From Isoetes taiwanensis (Eukaryota > Streptophyta > Lycopodiopsida > Isoetales > Isoetaceae), in assembly GCA_021234155.1 (NCBI GenBank), contig JAJEKV010000023.1, positions 4,669,945 through 4,733,944 of the forward strand: a stretch of 64,000 nt of DNA. The letters are read 5' to 3'. The notes under the pieces were generated by a model, which ran no database searches, was not told where the DNA came from, and saw only the letters and a list, made by a program, of their open reading frames with translations. Of the stretch, positions 11,880 to 24,845 are shown in pieces. How positions within the stretch are numbered: position 1 is the first letter of the stretch; every line of letters starts with the position of its first letter. The position numbers and the translations under genes are program-made.

Positions 11880-12842
11880 TTAGATCCACGGGTCCTCACA
11901 GAGGGCTGTCTTCCAGGAGTTCCCGAACCCAGACCCCAAACAAAGCAATTCCTGCAACTGTTTCTTGAGCTCAATCAACTCCGGGGTGCTCATCCTATAA
12001 GGTGCCTTGTTGGTAGGCTTAGCATCTGGAGCTAGTGTGATTTCACACTCTACACCCCTATAAGGTGGTAGCTGACGGATTTGATCCGAAAATACATCAT
12101 TGAACTCTCTAATGAGCCTTGCCACTTGCTTGGGCAACTGATTCCCACTTAAGTCACTTCCCTTCTCTTTAGCTGGTTCAATTGCCTCTAACTTCAGGAT
12201 ATAATCCACCTTATTTCTTTCTATACTTTTCCTTAGCTGCTTCAAGGAAACACACTGCATGGGAGAAGCTACCTTCTTACCTTTTACTATGAATCTGGTG
12301 CCGTCTGGCGCCGTCATGGAGATCTCGTTGCGGTCGCAGTCAATCATCGCTTTAGCTGGCTTTAGGAATTCCATTCCTACTATAAGGTCATACTTTCCAA
12401 TATCCATGACCTCTGCCCCCATCGGCCACTTACTTCCACTAAGGTCAATGTCGAACGTGATCCTCCTCCCCTTAGTGTGGCGAATGGCACCATTGGCCAT
12501 GCTAACTGGCCTTGGCTTTGACTTCAAGACTTTATTCTTCATTAGGGTAGCCAGCCTAGGAGAGGCAAAGTTATGAGAGCTATCTATCAACACTAGATAT
12601 GGACTGCTATCTATGATTCCCTCAGCCGCAATGACTATGGACTGATTTTCAACATCATCTGACTCAATAGCTGCACAAATATGGCACTCACCCTCTATGA
12701 AATCTTGCGCCTCCTGCTGGTCATCCCCTTCTTCGTCTCCTTCGGTTGGTGAATCCCAATCTGCAAGTTCTGCCAATGCTGCCTGCATGACGAATGGGCA
12801 GTCGTGCGTTCGGTGCCCTGGCTGGAAGCACCTAAAGCACAA
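11880..12842 (-). pseudogene. Gypsy zinc knuckle, aspartic protease, RT start
   Basis: Open for 320 residues. It starts with CFRCFQPGHRTHDC (C-x2-C-x4-H-x4-C nucleic-acid-binding knuckle). Around residues 85-95 is YLVLIDSSHNFAS, aligned with the retropepsin active site D-S/T-G; here the Gly is Ser and a residue is missing, so the protease is probably inactive. Later ILPMGAEVMDIG-like and LIVGMEFL blocks fit gypsy proteases. FSDQIRQLPPYRGVECEI and PYRMSTPELIELKKQL are the conserved lead-in to gypsy RT. The frame then drifts and stops before any catalytic YxDD block. Confidence 0.75.
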
Positions 12843-13515
12843 CTTCTTTTCAATGCATTCCTGTCTCTTTTCCTTTGGCAGACTGTCCAGAAGACGTTTG
12901 AGCGAACTGCTCCCTGATCCACTTTGCGGCCTATGGTCTCCAAAGGGTTTCCCTGAACTTTTCCTTGCTGTTGGCCTCCGGTTGGTGTAGTTGCTGATTG
13001 CTTATTCTGATACTGCCCTGTTGATTTTCCCTTGAATGGTAACTGTTTCTGGCCTGGGGTAACTGGAGCTTCTTCCAAACTTAGAGCTTTGTCCTCGGCT
13101 TCTGCTACTGTCCTGTGGTTGATTGCTCGGACTAGTCCCTTGATATTGCTGTTCAACCCTTCAATATATCCGTCAACCGCTTGCCTTTCGGAGATTCCGG
13201 GAACATTGAGCTTGAGTCGCATGAATTCCTCTGTATACTTAGCTACTGATAGGCTCCCCTGGTCTAGCCTGTAGAACTGCTGGATATCTGCCTGCTAGTG
13301 TGCGATCTTGGCACGTAATGTCTTCGAAAGGTCTTGATGAAGGTCTTGAATCTGCAACTGTTTCTTTTTAGCTTATTGGACTTTGCATATCCCTTCCACC
13401 AAATTCTGGCTGCTCCTATTAAGTTTGCTATAGCAACCTTCCCTATATCTTTGTCCTTCATGCCATAAGAATTGCCAAACTCTTCCATCTCATCAAGCCA
13501 AGCTTCTGCCTCCAT
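12695..13515 (-). pseudogene. Gypsy gag core
   Basis: Two overlapping frames give AEAWLDEMEEFGN, IGAARIWWKGYAKSNK and FRRHYVPRS in the first part, then MRLKLNVPGISERQAVDGYIEGL and VRAINHRTVAEAEDKALSLEEA. These are the retrotransposon gag family blocks (A-x-x-W-W, then F-x-x-Y-x-P, then a helical capsid-like C-terminus). One frameshift near 13260-13290 separates the two halves. Gag would form the virus-like particle of the element. Upstream, 13530-14040 encodes a Pro/Ser/Arg-rich disordered tail with one stop. Confidence 0.7.
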
Positions 13516-14312
13516 ACCTCACCTGTCTTTCCCTGAAAACTGACCCAATTTCCTAGTCTTCCACACATTGCTCATAGCGCTGTCAACTTTCTTCTGATAG
13601 TCATCTGTTTTCCTTACTCTGGCTCTTACTTGTGATGTATCAGATTCACTCTCGGAGCTGGAACTGTTCTGGCTGTCAGAAGTATCTGATGTGCTGGAGC
13701 TAGATGGTGATGGGGTCCTTCTGGCTCTCCTTTTTCTCTTTCTGTCTCTGACATTTTCCTGATTGTCTTGCCCTTCTGGCTGTGGACCTTCCTCAATGCC
13801 TTGTTGAGGTAATGGTGGAGGAGGTGGTGGTATTGGTCCATATTCTTAGGCGTTCATCAATGGGGTGGCCCAGTGAATCAGCTGGTGCATCTGGTTCCTC
13901 ATTTGGGTGAGCCTTGCGTTGACTGTCTCCACCGTCATTTCTTCGTTGCTGTCATCCTGTTCACGCCCAAATAAGTTTCTAGGTACCCATTGGTGCTGTC
14001 GGCCCTCACCTTGAGACCTTGAGCCGGTGTTCCTGGCTGCAAGTATTAGTCATCAATGCTGTTACTTCAGTTATATATTATTCATCCTTATTTACAAGTG
14101 AGTTATTGTTGAGCATAAAAGAAATCATGCCAAAATTGCACTTATAAGTTAAGGACAGTTTATAGTCATTAATATATAAAAGTTACACATTAATATAAAA
14201 TACATGCTAGCATATAGGAGTGAAGACATTCAATACAATTTAGAAGATGATTAAAACAGAATTTGTCTATCATCGATGGCCCTTTGTCAACTTGAAGAAA
14301 TTCTTGATGTCC

Positions 14313-15019
14313 CTAAGCCGAAGGCCTTTGCCGAGGTTGCGCAAGATGTTCCTGGTTGATCCTCCTTCGAGTGCTCGGGCCATTTCGTGCCGGCGTTGCA
14401 GTGCGGTTTGCGCTATTATCGACAATGTCGCCGAGGTGGCCTTCCGGGCGGTCGAGGTAGTGGAGCGCCATGGATCTCTTGAAGAGAACGATGTGATCCG
14501 CGATGGTCAGTATATCTTGGAGGCCGCCCGAGAGTGCTATAAGGAGCGCCACAGACTCTTCTCCTCTTGGGCTGAACTCCTTGTGAAAGACTATCATCTG
14601 CCCTTGACTGAGGACTGGGAGGTAGTAGCGGAGTGACTTACCCTTGCCTATGCTTTGTGATCCTGTGCCCTTCCTTTGAGCTGCCCCGCCGTAGACATCT
14701 ACTGCCAAGAGGTCTTCATGATCTCTCCACATGGTAGTTGCGTTCTCCAGGTTGATGCCGCCGGATGCTTCCCCATGATGCCTCGAACGAATCTGTCGGC
14801 TAGAGCTTGGGCCTCTTCCTGGTTTGTACAACCCGCTTTATATTTCTTGGAACTCCTCCTCCGGGATGATGGGTTCTGTTGTCGATAGATCTCCCTTATT
14901 TGCCGATAGGTCGCTATATCGACATTGTCTCCCCTGGGGGAGTGCCGCCTCGCTAACTCCCTTGGAATTTCCTGATAGGAGTAGTCGATGAGGTCGGTGT
15001 TCTGCTCCTTTGCCATCAA
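14313..15019 (-). pseudogene. Unidentified ORF split by LTR element (left part)
   Basis: Two overlapping minus-strand stretches (15019-14699 and 14831-14313) whose frames change once. They are Arg/Gln-rich and have no domain I recognise. The GC content is higher than in the surroundings. The 11.4-kb LTR element at 15096-26468 starts 76 bp upstream of the first codon shown, so this ORF and the one at 26618-27196 belonged to one locus before that insertion. It could be a leader ORF of the gypsy element downstream (11880-14040). Confidence 0.3.
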
Positions 15020-15090
15020 ACCTAAGAGCTCGTCGATCCTAAGTACTTCTTCTTGGCAGGAAGGTAGGTTGAGGATGTCGTTTATTAAGA

Positions 15091-15095
15091 TGTAT
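15091..15095. repeat. Target-site duplication TGTAT (left)
   Basis: Five bases immediately left of the 5' LTR, identical to 26469-26473 to the right of the 3' LTR, the length expected for an integrase-mediated insertion. Confidence 0.7.
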
Positions 15096-16704
15096 TGTCG
15101 TTTCCAAAGACAAGATATACGGTCCCCGGGACGATAGCATCACCGTCTCACACGCTGACACGCCCCCTCAACCGACGTAATGGTACCGGCGTGTGTAGAC
15201 AGTGAGTAGCCTAGGGGGGCAACTTGCTAGGGTATGTGCATTTCTTATTAATGTGCACATGCACATTTATTAAGGTGCACACATTTCCATGTGGGCACAT
15301 TTAGGTGCACACATTTCCATATAGGCACATTTGGCCACCTAGCCATTAAAGGCAAGTGGGCCCATTTCCAATTATCCCACATGCCTAAAGGGATAATTGG
15401 AAACCCTAAGCCCCAACCCTTGCCTATTTAAGTAGGAGAACCCTAACTTGCCCATTTTCGCTCCTAGGGTTTTAGAGCTGTTTTGGCTGCTCTAGGAGTC
15501 AAACAGCCTCCCGGACTGCAGCCCTAGAGAATGGCACCATTAGTTTCCCTTGATTCGAAAGGTTCAAGAGGGATGGTCCTAACTCAGTCAGGAGGAGCAA
15601 CTCATGGATCGGGGGATGTAGTCGATTTAATGGTCTAAACCGTTTTTCCGGTCATTGTATCGAGGTTTAGCCTATTAAATCGCTTTTTAGCAGCCTATCT
15701 AGATCTCTAGATGAGTAGATACTGGGGACTCTCTAACTAAAGAACCTAACTCTATGATATAGATTAGATCTATGTTCTTTAGTTCTTCCTGTGATGTATA
15801 TGGATGATGTATCTCTGTGAACTCCTTGTATTGGGAAGGGGTAGAGACTTCAAGCTTGGTAGTAGATGCTCCTAGATTAGCTCTCTCTAGCACACCATAG
15901 ATTCTTTGTGTACAAGAACCACACCCGGTTGTGGGTGAAGGGGCCGACGGGCCGAGAAGGAGGTTAAGTGTTCGACTCTTGAAGCGATCCTCCGGTGTGT
16001 AAAGCCCAGGGATCATTGTGACTAGGTCTAATGGCTTACCACCGAGTGTGGGTAAGGCATGGGCTCGACATTGTGAAGTGGTGTTCATGACTTTCCGTGG
16101 GTTCAGTCGAATACTGAGGCAGTGGCCCTCTAGTCACCTTGAGTCAAGCATGTAGATCTCGGAGGGAGTGATCCCTACCTGCCCCATCGGAATCGGGATG
16201 ATGACCCCGTGAATAGCCCTTCTCGCTATGCATCCCGTGGCTAAGGCCAGTCCCGGACACTTTTCACCTACTCGCAAAGTGTGCAATGAGGGGCGGATGG
16301 AGGGACAACCCTATGCCATGTTCTTATGCCAGCCAAATCCATTGCCATGAATTACATGCAAATGAACTGGAGACCAAGCCGTGGGCCATCCCTTTGAGTC
16401 TCGAGCCTTGGGTAGGATTCCCTATGTGATGTGCCTGATCTTTGTCTATGCAGATATGTGGAGGACTATCCTTCGTGATGGTCATATGATGTTGATGTAT
16501 GTACTACCGACATGTATGTTTACGCTTCAAGCGGCCTAGGTAGGCCCCGAGGGAGATGGGGTAAAGGACCCCTTCATTCTTCCCAATTTGAACTCTTCAA
16601 GGTTGCGGTGATACGTGGAGGGCCCTATATTAGCATGGGGCTGGTATGGGGATGAACTGTTTGTATACCTGGTGAGTGCACCGTATATGAGTAGGGGCGT
16701 CACG
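15096..16704 (+). repeat. 5' LTR of the LARD-like element
   Basis: Begins TGTCGTTTCC and aligns along its length to 24846-26468. The first 90 bp are poorly conserved; from about 15189 similarity is high, with many small insertions, deletions and clustered substitutions. It ends CGTCACG where the right copy ends CGTCACA. It contains an A/T-rich candidate promoter (cctatttaagtaggag, 15423-15438) that is also present in the other copy. Confidence 0.75.
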
Positions 16705-16705
16705 G

Positions 16706-16715
16706 TGGTATGAGC
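16706..16715 (+). other. Primer-binding site of LARD-like element
   Basis: TGGTATGAGC directly after the 5' LTR resembles the TGGTATCAGAGC complementary to initiator tRNA-Met used by many plant LTR elements (compare 39474-39485 in the copia element). Two bases are missing or changed relative to the consensus. Confidence 0.6.
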
Positions 16716-17770
16716 AATGTTCTTGGAGACCAAGAGCAAAAGCACGGGCCATGCTCCCAAAGAGCACTAACTTGATAGGATCCTCGAACCCTGAAAGGTG
16801 GGAATTTTTTTTTTTCTCATTTTTGTAGTCTATGCTAAGCTAGTAAATGATTAAGTGGATTGGAATTTAATATTAGCACGCTTAGGTGAATTGGAACTTA
16901 ATAAAACTAAAACTTTAGTTCCAATAACTAAACTAAACTTTAGTTTTTTGAGCCTTGACGCATTGATGAAAGTTTTATTTTTGAAAAAGTTATAGGTAAC
17001 TTGGTAATTCGAAAAGGCGTGAGACATTGATGAAAACTTGACTTGAAAAGTTATAGAATTTAAAAAGTAACTTGGTAATTCGAATCTTAGCCTAGGATCT
17101 AGCTAGATTAGTCTAGTTTTTCAATCTCTTTGAACCTCATCTTAAAAGAATTCCCATGTAGCTAGAATTGAACCTCCCACCCACTGTGGTTGAACCCCCC
17201 AACCCCCGTGCCAACCCGGGGAGGGTAGGGCATCGCTTTTGCTTTGAATTATAATTCTTAATTAGATTTAAAGCTTTTTAATAATGTTAGATAATATTAA
17301 TAGCTAAGCCTTAGATTTAGAACCAAGGCCCTTAACCTAGATAGAGACAAAGATCTCGATAGACACGGGACTCGGACGACATGATGCGCACCAAAACAGA
17401 CTCGACTTTCTCGACAAGGCTTAAAAGCCTGTGAGGCCAAGGAGGCCAAAGGAAACAAGAAGAGGAGAGGACAGAACGAGAGGGGGAGGCCAAGGCTCAA
17501 AAAGCGGCAGAGCGAATGGGTCCAACATTTTGAAGACTCAACTGAATTTGTTCTAATGCTCATGGCCGAGTAACCCTCATGAGGGAAGGCATGTAATTAG
17601 CTAGTTTAATTAAGGAGATCCCAAGTAGATATGTTGTAAATAATCAATAATTTTGTTAATACATGATAATTTTGAGTAGTTTATGTGTCAAATCTTGCTT
17701 AATTAGGACGGAGTTAGCAAGTAGTAGTTTTATTTTAGTAAAATAGGATACTCTCGGACCAAAAAGTGTG

Positions 17771-18015
17771 ATGTCTCACAGCTCGCACTGGTCGCCAAAA
17801 CAAAAGTTAGTTTTGAAGCGAGGCCAAGTCGTGAGACCCTCACCAAACTTGACCAAAAGGCTCCAAATTGACCCAATAGGGGTCGATTCTGCCTAATTTG
17901 ATGAGCCCATCACCCTTACACCATTAGTTTACCCAAATTAGACACCTTTTGATCGAATAAGATCGATGTCTCACAGCTCATACTGGTCGAAAAAACAAAA
18001 GTTAGTTTTGAAGCG
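17771..18015 (+). repeat. Direct repeat of about 50 bp inside LARD
   Basis: The block beginning gatgtctcacagctc and running to gttttgaagcgag occurs at 17771-17820 and 17965-18015 with a few mismatches, about 194 bp apart. Function unknown; probably an internal duplication. Confidence 0.6.
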
Positions 18016-21000
18016 AAGGCGCAAACACAGTGGACCTCCAAACTTTGAACCTCCATAACTTGAGCTACGAGCTCCAAATCGCCTGAAAATTGTTGCAATA
18101 GGACCATTAGATAGCCTAGAATCCATTTATGACCTCAAATTAGGCTAGAAATGTCAAACCCTAGCCCAAATTGACCAAAATTGCCCAAACCTTTGAATTG
18201 TTTTTCCAAACAGAAGTTTGTTTGTAGATAGAAGCCTACCCCATTAGTAGCTCGCAAGTATTGTTCTACCAAGTCGGAGCTGATACCTTACTCCTAGATA
18301 GAAGTGCCCAAGAACACCCCTTTGTTATAGTCATCTAGACCTCAACATAGCAACCCAAGTCCAACTGCCGGTGACATCACCTCTGCTCATGCCAAAGGCA
18401 TAAACCTTGACCTACTCGTGTCCTTCTAATAGAGTTTGACTTATATAGCCACATTGACACTCCCTATTGCGTGGTACCTAGAAAGGAGCTAGAGTCTAGA
18501 ACTTGCCAAGCCGCTCCATGTGTAGAGAGATTGGACTCCCCCCAAACCAACTTTGTTAGGACCTTAGAGTATGCCTCCAAACATCATGGAGGTCTTGCAA
18601 AACAATCCTCATGTCATGCCATACCACACGCCCTAATATCCATAGACTTGTAGATTATAGATATGTCTCCAATAATGTCGCTCGAGCCACCTTTGCTTGC
18701 TTATAGAGCCCAGAATGTTGTAGGAGAGCCCTTCAAGTAGACCTTAGACTCTAGGAAATCTGAAGTTGCTTTCGGCACGGGGCGTGAGCCACGTAAGAGC
18801 TAGAGGCTTAACTTCTTGAAGACATCAAGGTCCCGGCCGATGTACGCAGCCAGATAAGGAGAGGAACCAAAAGGCGTAACCCAAGAGAGGGAAGCACAAC
18901 GACAAACACCTCAACCGACAAACGAGTAAAACAGACACCACCGGCCTATCATCAATCTTCATCAAATGGGAAGAATAATTGGTAACCAACGGCATCAAGA
19001 ATTTTCTAGATGTCAACCTCTCTGGCTACAGGTCCACGAGCTCACATCGAAGAGGATCTCGACGCCTTCACCAAATCGACTTCAACGAAGTTTTCAAATG
19101 GAAGAATGCAAGGCAGCAAAATACGTGCGTGAACATCGCTTGGACATCGATGCCGCGTTAGCATCACGAGCTAGGGGAAAGGCATAATCTTCCGGCCGAG
19201 GGGAGAAGTCATGGCAACACAGGCGTTATAAGAACCGGAGAGAAGACCACCTCGACTTGCAGCCCAAAGAGCTCAAGAATAACGTCGCAACGCCAACAAA
19301 AGGAGAGCGACCAAGCTAGGGCAACCAATAAAGCACCTAAGGCTGACCAAGATGAGCTTCCAGCCCCTTGCACCGCATTAGAGACCACTTAGGGAGGAGA
19401 CGATATCGTGAAACATCTGGAACTTGAAGGCCTATATCAGCATTAGGGACAAGATCAAGGAGGAGAATATTCTTTCGAACAAGAATTAGGACCCGGGAAC
19501 ACCTAGAAAACCAAAGGAAGATCGGCTTTAATACGTCAGCCAAGGAGTGCGAGACTCGAATGGATAGGACCCAAAGGACGGAGGAGACGACCTAGCCAGC
19601 CAGATACAAATCACGAAAAGGCACCGTGAAGGAGCCATGGTAAGGGCAATGGAGATGACCACACTTCTAAAAAATGTGGAGAGGCACCTCTAATGAAGCA
19701 AAGCCCAAGCAACGTAAGTCGACTCGAGAAATTCAACCCATGGAGGAATGACAATGCACCCCCTACCCACCATGATCTCAGAGCTTGAAGACATCCAAGA
19801 ATGCCCAACCGCAATAGCTAGGTGATCCTACTTAAGCTTATCAAAGGCACCGCACATCCGGCAACCTTGCAACGACACACGCATGTAGGGACGTTGAGGA
19901 TCACCGCATTCCTCACGGCGAATATACACATTAAGGAGGAGCACCTTTCTCAAGGGATCACATCGACGAACACTCTTCGCATGGCGGGCGTGACGAGCTC
20001 CGGATCGGACATGAAGCTCAACAATGGTAGCAAAGCATCTCAAGGAATCACGAGTCAACCGTAGCGAAGAAGATGCAGCAAAACCAAAGGGTCAAATGCG
20101 ATAGGAGGAGGGAAACCCTAAAGAAGTATAAACAATTAAGTAGATCTTCGTAGTTGTTTTGAAAAAAGTCGATGAATTAAAATCCCAATGTAAATGCGTA
20201 TATGTCTATTGTATATCTCGGTGCTCACAGATCGATTGGAGAAACATGAATTTAGAGTCATGTTTTACTGATTTAGCGCTTAGATCGGGAAGCTCCTTCA
20301 CTTCGACTACCAAAAGAGGAAGCATAGAAGCACAACTATAGCCCAAGATCAAAATGGAAGAGCAAGCACGAGGGAGAAACGACCGGAGGCCAAGCAAACC
20401 TTCGACTCCAAACACTTCCGAAGTGCCCCGAAGAAGAAGTACTGGCCCACCCAATGTCGAATAAGAGACAACACCGAAATGTGTCAGATCATCACGCACT
20501 GTGACATCGCCGACGCAACACTACATCATGTGGCAAAGAAAGAACACTGACTAACTTATGACACGAAAGTGGCCTCAACAATAGAAGGAGGAACGCCCAC
20601 ATCAACGAGCCAACTAAGAAGACAACATCTCGACAACCATAATTCCACCTTGTGGTAATATAGGTGATGCTTATGACACGCGGTATTAGATGGAGATGCA
20701 CTTACGAAAGGCAATCACGATGAGGAGATATGCTTCAAGAACTAGGTGATGGCTTCACAAAATTCCTACCAAGAATTAGAAGAGAAGAAGCCGATCATAT
20801 CTCTCGACATGTGGCACGCCAAACTTCAAGGTAGAAGCATTCACACACTTTAACGACAAGGATAGCAACTAAAGCACCTTCGCAAAAAGAGAGTTCAAGA
20901 TAATAGCCGCTATTCAACGACAAGAGCATATCTAAGGCAGGTACTTCTTCAACTCAAGGGTCAAGCACAAGCAGATATAAGGATCCATCATCGGAAACAA

Positions 21001-24000
21001 CACGCCGCCAGGAGAAGAGCCATGAAGCTTTTACTTGCTAGAGAGGTCGACATGCATAGAGAGACAAAGGTCGAATCGAAGTGGAGAAGTGCTAGCAACC
21101 CACTTCTTCCACGAAAGCTCCTAGAGGCAACGGGGAGGATCAAACCGACGAGCACAATCAAAGTCACCGGGGAGGGTACCTCAAGACAAGAAGGCGGCAT
21201 AGCACTGCGCTACGCGTGACATCCAAGCCATGTGATTGAGGGATCAAACAAGGGAAGATTGGAAGCTCGATGGAGAAGCAATTAGGGTGAGACGAGTGAT
21301 GACTTGCATAACGGACTTGCATGCAACTTTGGTGAACCCAAGGATGGACGATTCAAAGAACAACTGTAGAAGAGAACAACCAGGAGGAGTATAGCCAAAG
21401 GAATCGCCGACGACCTCAAGAGAGCGCCTCCAAATAGTTTCAAGTATCAATGCCGGGAGGAACAACTACGCACCAAAAGGATCGGGAAGCAGACTGGAAA
21501 TGTCAAGCATCAAGCGACAAGCACACACCTTTAGTTGGAATGTGATGCAAAGCGTGTTTGCCATAGCCAAGCAAACATGGGAGGGCCTTTACATATCAAC
21601 AAATTACCGAGTAACGAGCCAACGTACAAATAGGAGGATATAGATCGTCAACACCATTGCACCGGAGGAACACAGGTGACATCACCAAGGAGTAGGTATG
21701 CAACCTCGAAGGGAGGCACAAGGGGACCTAATAGCTCTAGTAGTAATTGTAATTATTAAGCTATATGTTTTGCATGTATAGTTCCTTGTTAGTCTTTCCT
21801 TTCCATAAGATCAAAGGAAGAGATGTCATGCAAGTTGCGGGGGTGAAGCAATCAACATTGTCAACACTCTTCCACGATAACGACAAGAGGACTCGACATA
21901 TGAGACATTAATGGAGTTGAAGACATCGACAGAGTCGCCTTTTAAGCCGCCAAGACAAAAAGTTCAAGATGAAAGATCTTTTTCAACGGCGCCACCTTCG
22001 GGCTTTTGAAAAGCGGCATGGAAGATTTCAAGTGATCAACTACACCATCCAAAGCAATGAGAGGCTTCTAACGAACAAAGTCAACCTCTCTACGGCCAAA
22101 GAAGGAGGAGCCACCCGTCAAGGAGACTCAAGCATCGAGCGACTTCGGAAGAACGTTATCTTGCTACTTCAAGGGGTAACAAAAGTGGATGAGCTTCTAG
22201 CAAGCTCAAGCATCTAAGGCCATGGGGCCTAGTAGGTTAATGTATGGACGGTAACATCCATATTGGGATTAGAAGGCATTTTATTATTCTAAAAAGGATT
22301 GCCCCAATATTGAGCTAAGCGTCAAGGATTGGGAAGGAAATGCATAGGAGTAACTATAATTATACACGATTGTTAATGGACATCCAACCATTGAAACCAC
22401 TTGGTGAGATTGATCTCCGCTAAGAAGGAATCATTACTAGGATAATTGTTAACCATGTATAAATCTAGTACCTCCAAAGAATAATCCAACCGAAAGAAAA
22501 GAAGTAATCTAAGCGAGTCCGCCAACTTGTTACGATGACATCAATTCGATTGGTAGGAATATTCCAAGAGCTAAATAACTAAGAAAGGGGGAATCTCTAG
22601 AATATAAAAGAATAATACATGTAAGGTACATCTAAAATAAGAATTATAGTAATCAAATAGTCTTTTGAGACAAAAGGAATTGTCATGATGACAAAACCTT
22701 GTGGTTTAGAATCGTTCTAACTAAGTAGGTAACCCATAGCTATATTGAAATAAATAATAACATAATATGTGTATCCATCTTAGATGGTTATATATGTTAG
22801 CTAAGGCTAGTAAATTAATGTGTTAAGAAGCATATAACCTCTTAAGGGGAGAGAATAGATATGATGTTGTGTACAACGTCATTGAAGAAAGTGGGAGGGC
22901 TCAATCTTATGATTGAGCAATGCTTGCATCAATTGATTGACCCGTAGAATAGAGTTCACTCCGCAATGGCGAAGCGAATAGAGCGCAAGATAGATAGATA
23001 GATAGCTTTCGGGGAGGGTCTTCAACGTCGGCGAAGACCGACGCGGTAGCTATCTACACCAATGAAGTGGAGCAAAACCATGGGAGCAATGCAACGACCA
23101 AGTCATCTCCAAATTACTCGACGCGGCTCAATGGGTGGATGCATTCTAGCCTAGGTAAAGGCGCGACATGCGTTATAAGCTTTAATGTGTCTTATAGATA
23201 AGTTAAATATAGATCCTAATAATTGCATGGAATTCATGCATTATATGTATCATACGGAAATAAGTTAAATAACAACTTGATAATGTGAGGTAGCATGTTA
23301 ATTAATCCTTCGCAAGGATGGGGTCCTTATAGATATAGATAGAAAATAGAATTCAAATATACTTAAGTGCATCTTAGGGATATACTTCCAAGGGTAATGC
23401 AGGACCCAAGGAGGAGAATAAGAAGCACATCTAATTCTTGTGTATGATAATTAAAACCTTGTCTATGTAACAATAGGTCTAAATCAGGGTTATTGTTCAA
23501 ATAATGCGATCTAAAAGTCGTTAAATATTGCAAAGCTTAGAGTAAATATAATTGTACTATGGAAGTAATGTATCCGATACTATGATAATGTTAATTCATA
23601 AATATTACCTTAGGGTAATTATGTTAATCACATCGTTAAAGGAGCCAAAAAAATTGGCTCGGGCATGTCGTTTTGTGTGTAGATTAAATGCTTGTATAGT
23701 TAAGCTTAATCTACGCATGCAACCTATGCTAGGTAGGGGTTGCATGCATTGTTACCAAATGATGAGACCGCTACGGTGATCTCTAGAGGCGTGGTGTAAT
23801 GTCAATGTAGGCATGACCGTTTCTTTGACGAAGTGGAGGTAGATTAGAAAGTCTATCATCCCCACGAAGTAGGCGACCTAGAGAAGAAAGGTCATTCAGG
23901 AATGCATTGATAGGAAAGGCACCTTTAGCCCCATATATGCTTTTGATAGGAGGAAGCTATCCTTCACCCCCCCACGGGAAGGATATTCTCCTGGCCCAGG

Positions 24001-24229
24001 CAACTAGAGGTGTAGGCATGGCGGCATATAGGCATATAGTATTTGTCTCCACCGGCCATAATGGAAGATTCACCCTCTTCCCTCTGTAGGAGATTAGCCA
24101 TGCATCCATGTAGATAGGTGGGGTGGTCACCATATAACCAAAATTTTATTAATAATTAAAATAGTAATAACGAGGGTCGAATTGAGGCCAATAGAGCGCG
24201 GGAGGGCAAGGAGGTCGACTTCTGAAAAC

Positions 24230-24755
24230 TTGCAAACACAAATTTAGTCATAATGTGTTGCAAGGGATGAAAAGTACCTTAGAAGTGTAAATTTTGTATG
24301 AAATTGATAAACTTTGATAAACTTAAATGTTGTGTTAAGTAAGGTTAATAATTACCTTTGCGTGATTAAGTTATGAAGTGATAAGTTAATTGGGTAATGA
24401 AATAGTACAGTAATGTCTTAAACATTACCTTAGAGTAATTCTAATAATTAAGATAGTATGTAATTATAGATATTGTAAAATTAATGCGTGATTTTTTAAG
24501 GTGCGAGGACTTGCAACAAAAATTTTGTTGGAATGTGTTGCAAGGAAATGAAGAGTACCTTAAATAATAATTGTATATGAAAGTGTTAAATTGTGATAAA
24601 CTAAATGTTATAATAACGAGGACTAATAAGTACCCTTTTAATAGAAGTTACGAATTGACAAGTTATTTGATAATGTAATGGCGTAATAATAATTTAAAAA
24701 TATTACCTTAAGGTAATCTTAATAAATGTGTAAGTATAATAGTAGTATATATCGT
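24230..24755 (+). repeat. Tandem duplication, about 275 bp unit, diverged
   Basis: Two successive copies start with acttgcaa, contain aatgtgttgcaagg and a-ccttaaggtaat-like segments, and end in taagtataa/tatgtaatta. Divergence is considerable, so the duplication predates the element's most recent insertion. Confidence 0.5.
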
Positions 24756-24789
24756 GCATCGAGGGTTGATTGCGGGTTAGGAAGATTCC

Positions 24790-24845
24790 AAGGTGGGGAG
24801 ACTTACGATCTTTGCTGGACAAACATCATTTCAAGGTGGGGAGAA
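24790..24845 (+). other. Polypurine tract, duplicated
   Basis: aaggtggggaga at about 24790-24801 and again at 24833-24844, the second copy abutting the 3' LTR start (TGTGG at 24846). The second is the functional plus-strand primer position. The first is 43 bp upstream. Confidence 0.6.

Larger units (their letters stand above)
11880..14040 (-). mobile_element. Ty3/gypsy gag-protease-RT fragment, truncated
   Basis: Minus-strand order: Pro/Ser/Arg-rich gag N-terminus (about 14040-13530), gag core (13515-12700), CCHC zinc knuckle (12842), aspartic protease-like domain, then the first residues of reverse transcriptase ending at 11880, where the LINE begins. The element is frameshifted and has in-frame stops. 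RT beyond its first block, RNase H, integrase and both LTRs are missing. The most likely history is truncation by the LINE insertion or later deletion, because no continuation is visible on the far side of the LINE. Confidence 0.75.
16716..24789 (+). other. LARD interior, no coding capacity seen
   Basis: About 8 kb with only short scattered ORFs and no recognisable retroelement domain. Visible structure: a repeated 50-bp block (17771-17820 and 17965-18015), a TAGA microsatellite near 22992, and a tandem duplication near the right end (24230-24755). The middle (18.8-22.2 kb) is less AT-rich than the right part and has several ORFs of 60-97 codons on both strands, without shared motifs. I see no gene. 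Confidence 0.6.

Noticed and set aside
14247-14888. Plus-strand ORFs of 70-129 codons
   Set aside because: They overlap the minus-strand open stretches in antisense, and neither has a domain. Minus was preferred because it is continuous with the split locus and the gypsy strand.
22985-23010. TAGATAGATAGATAG repeat considered as an array or regulatory site
   Set aside because: Only a short microsatellite.
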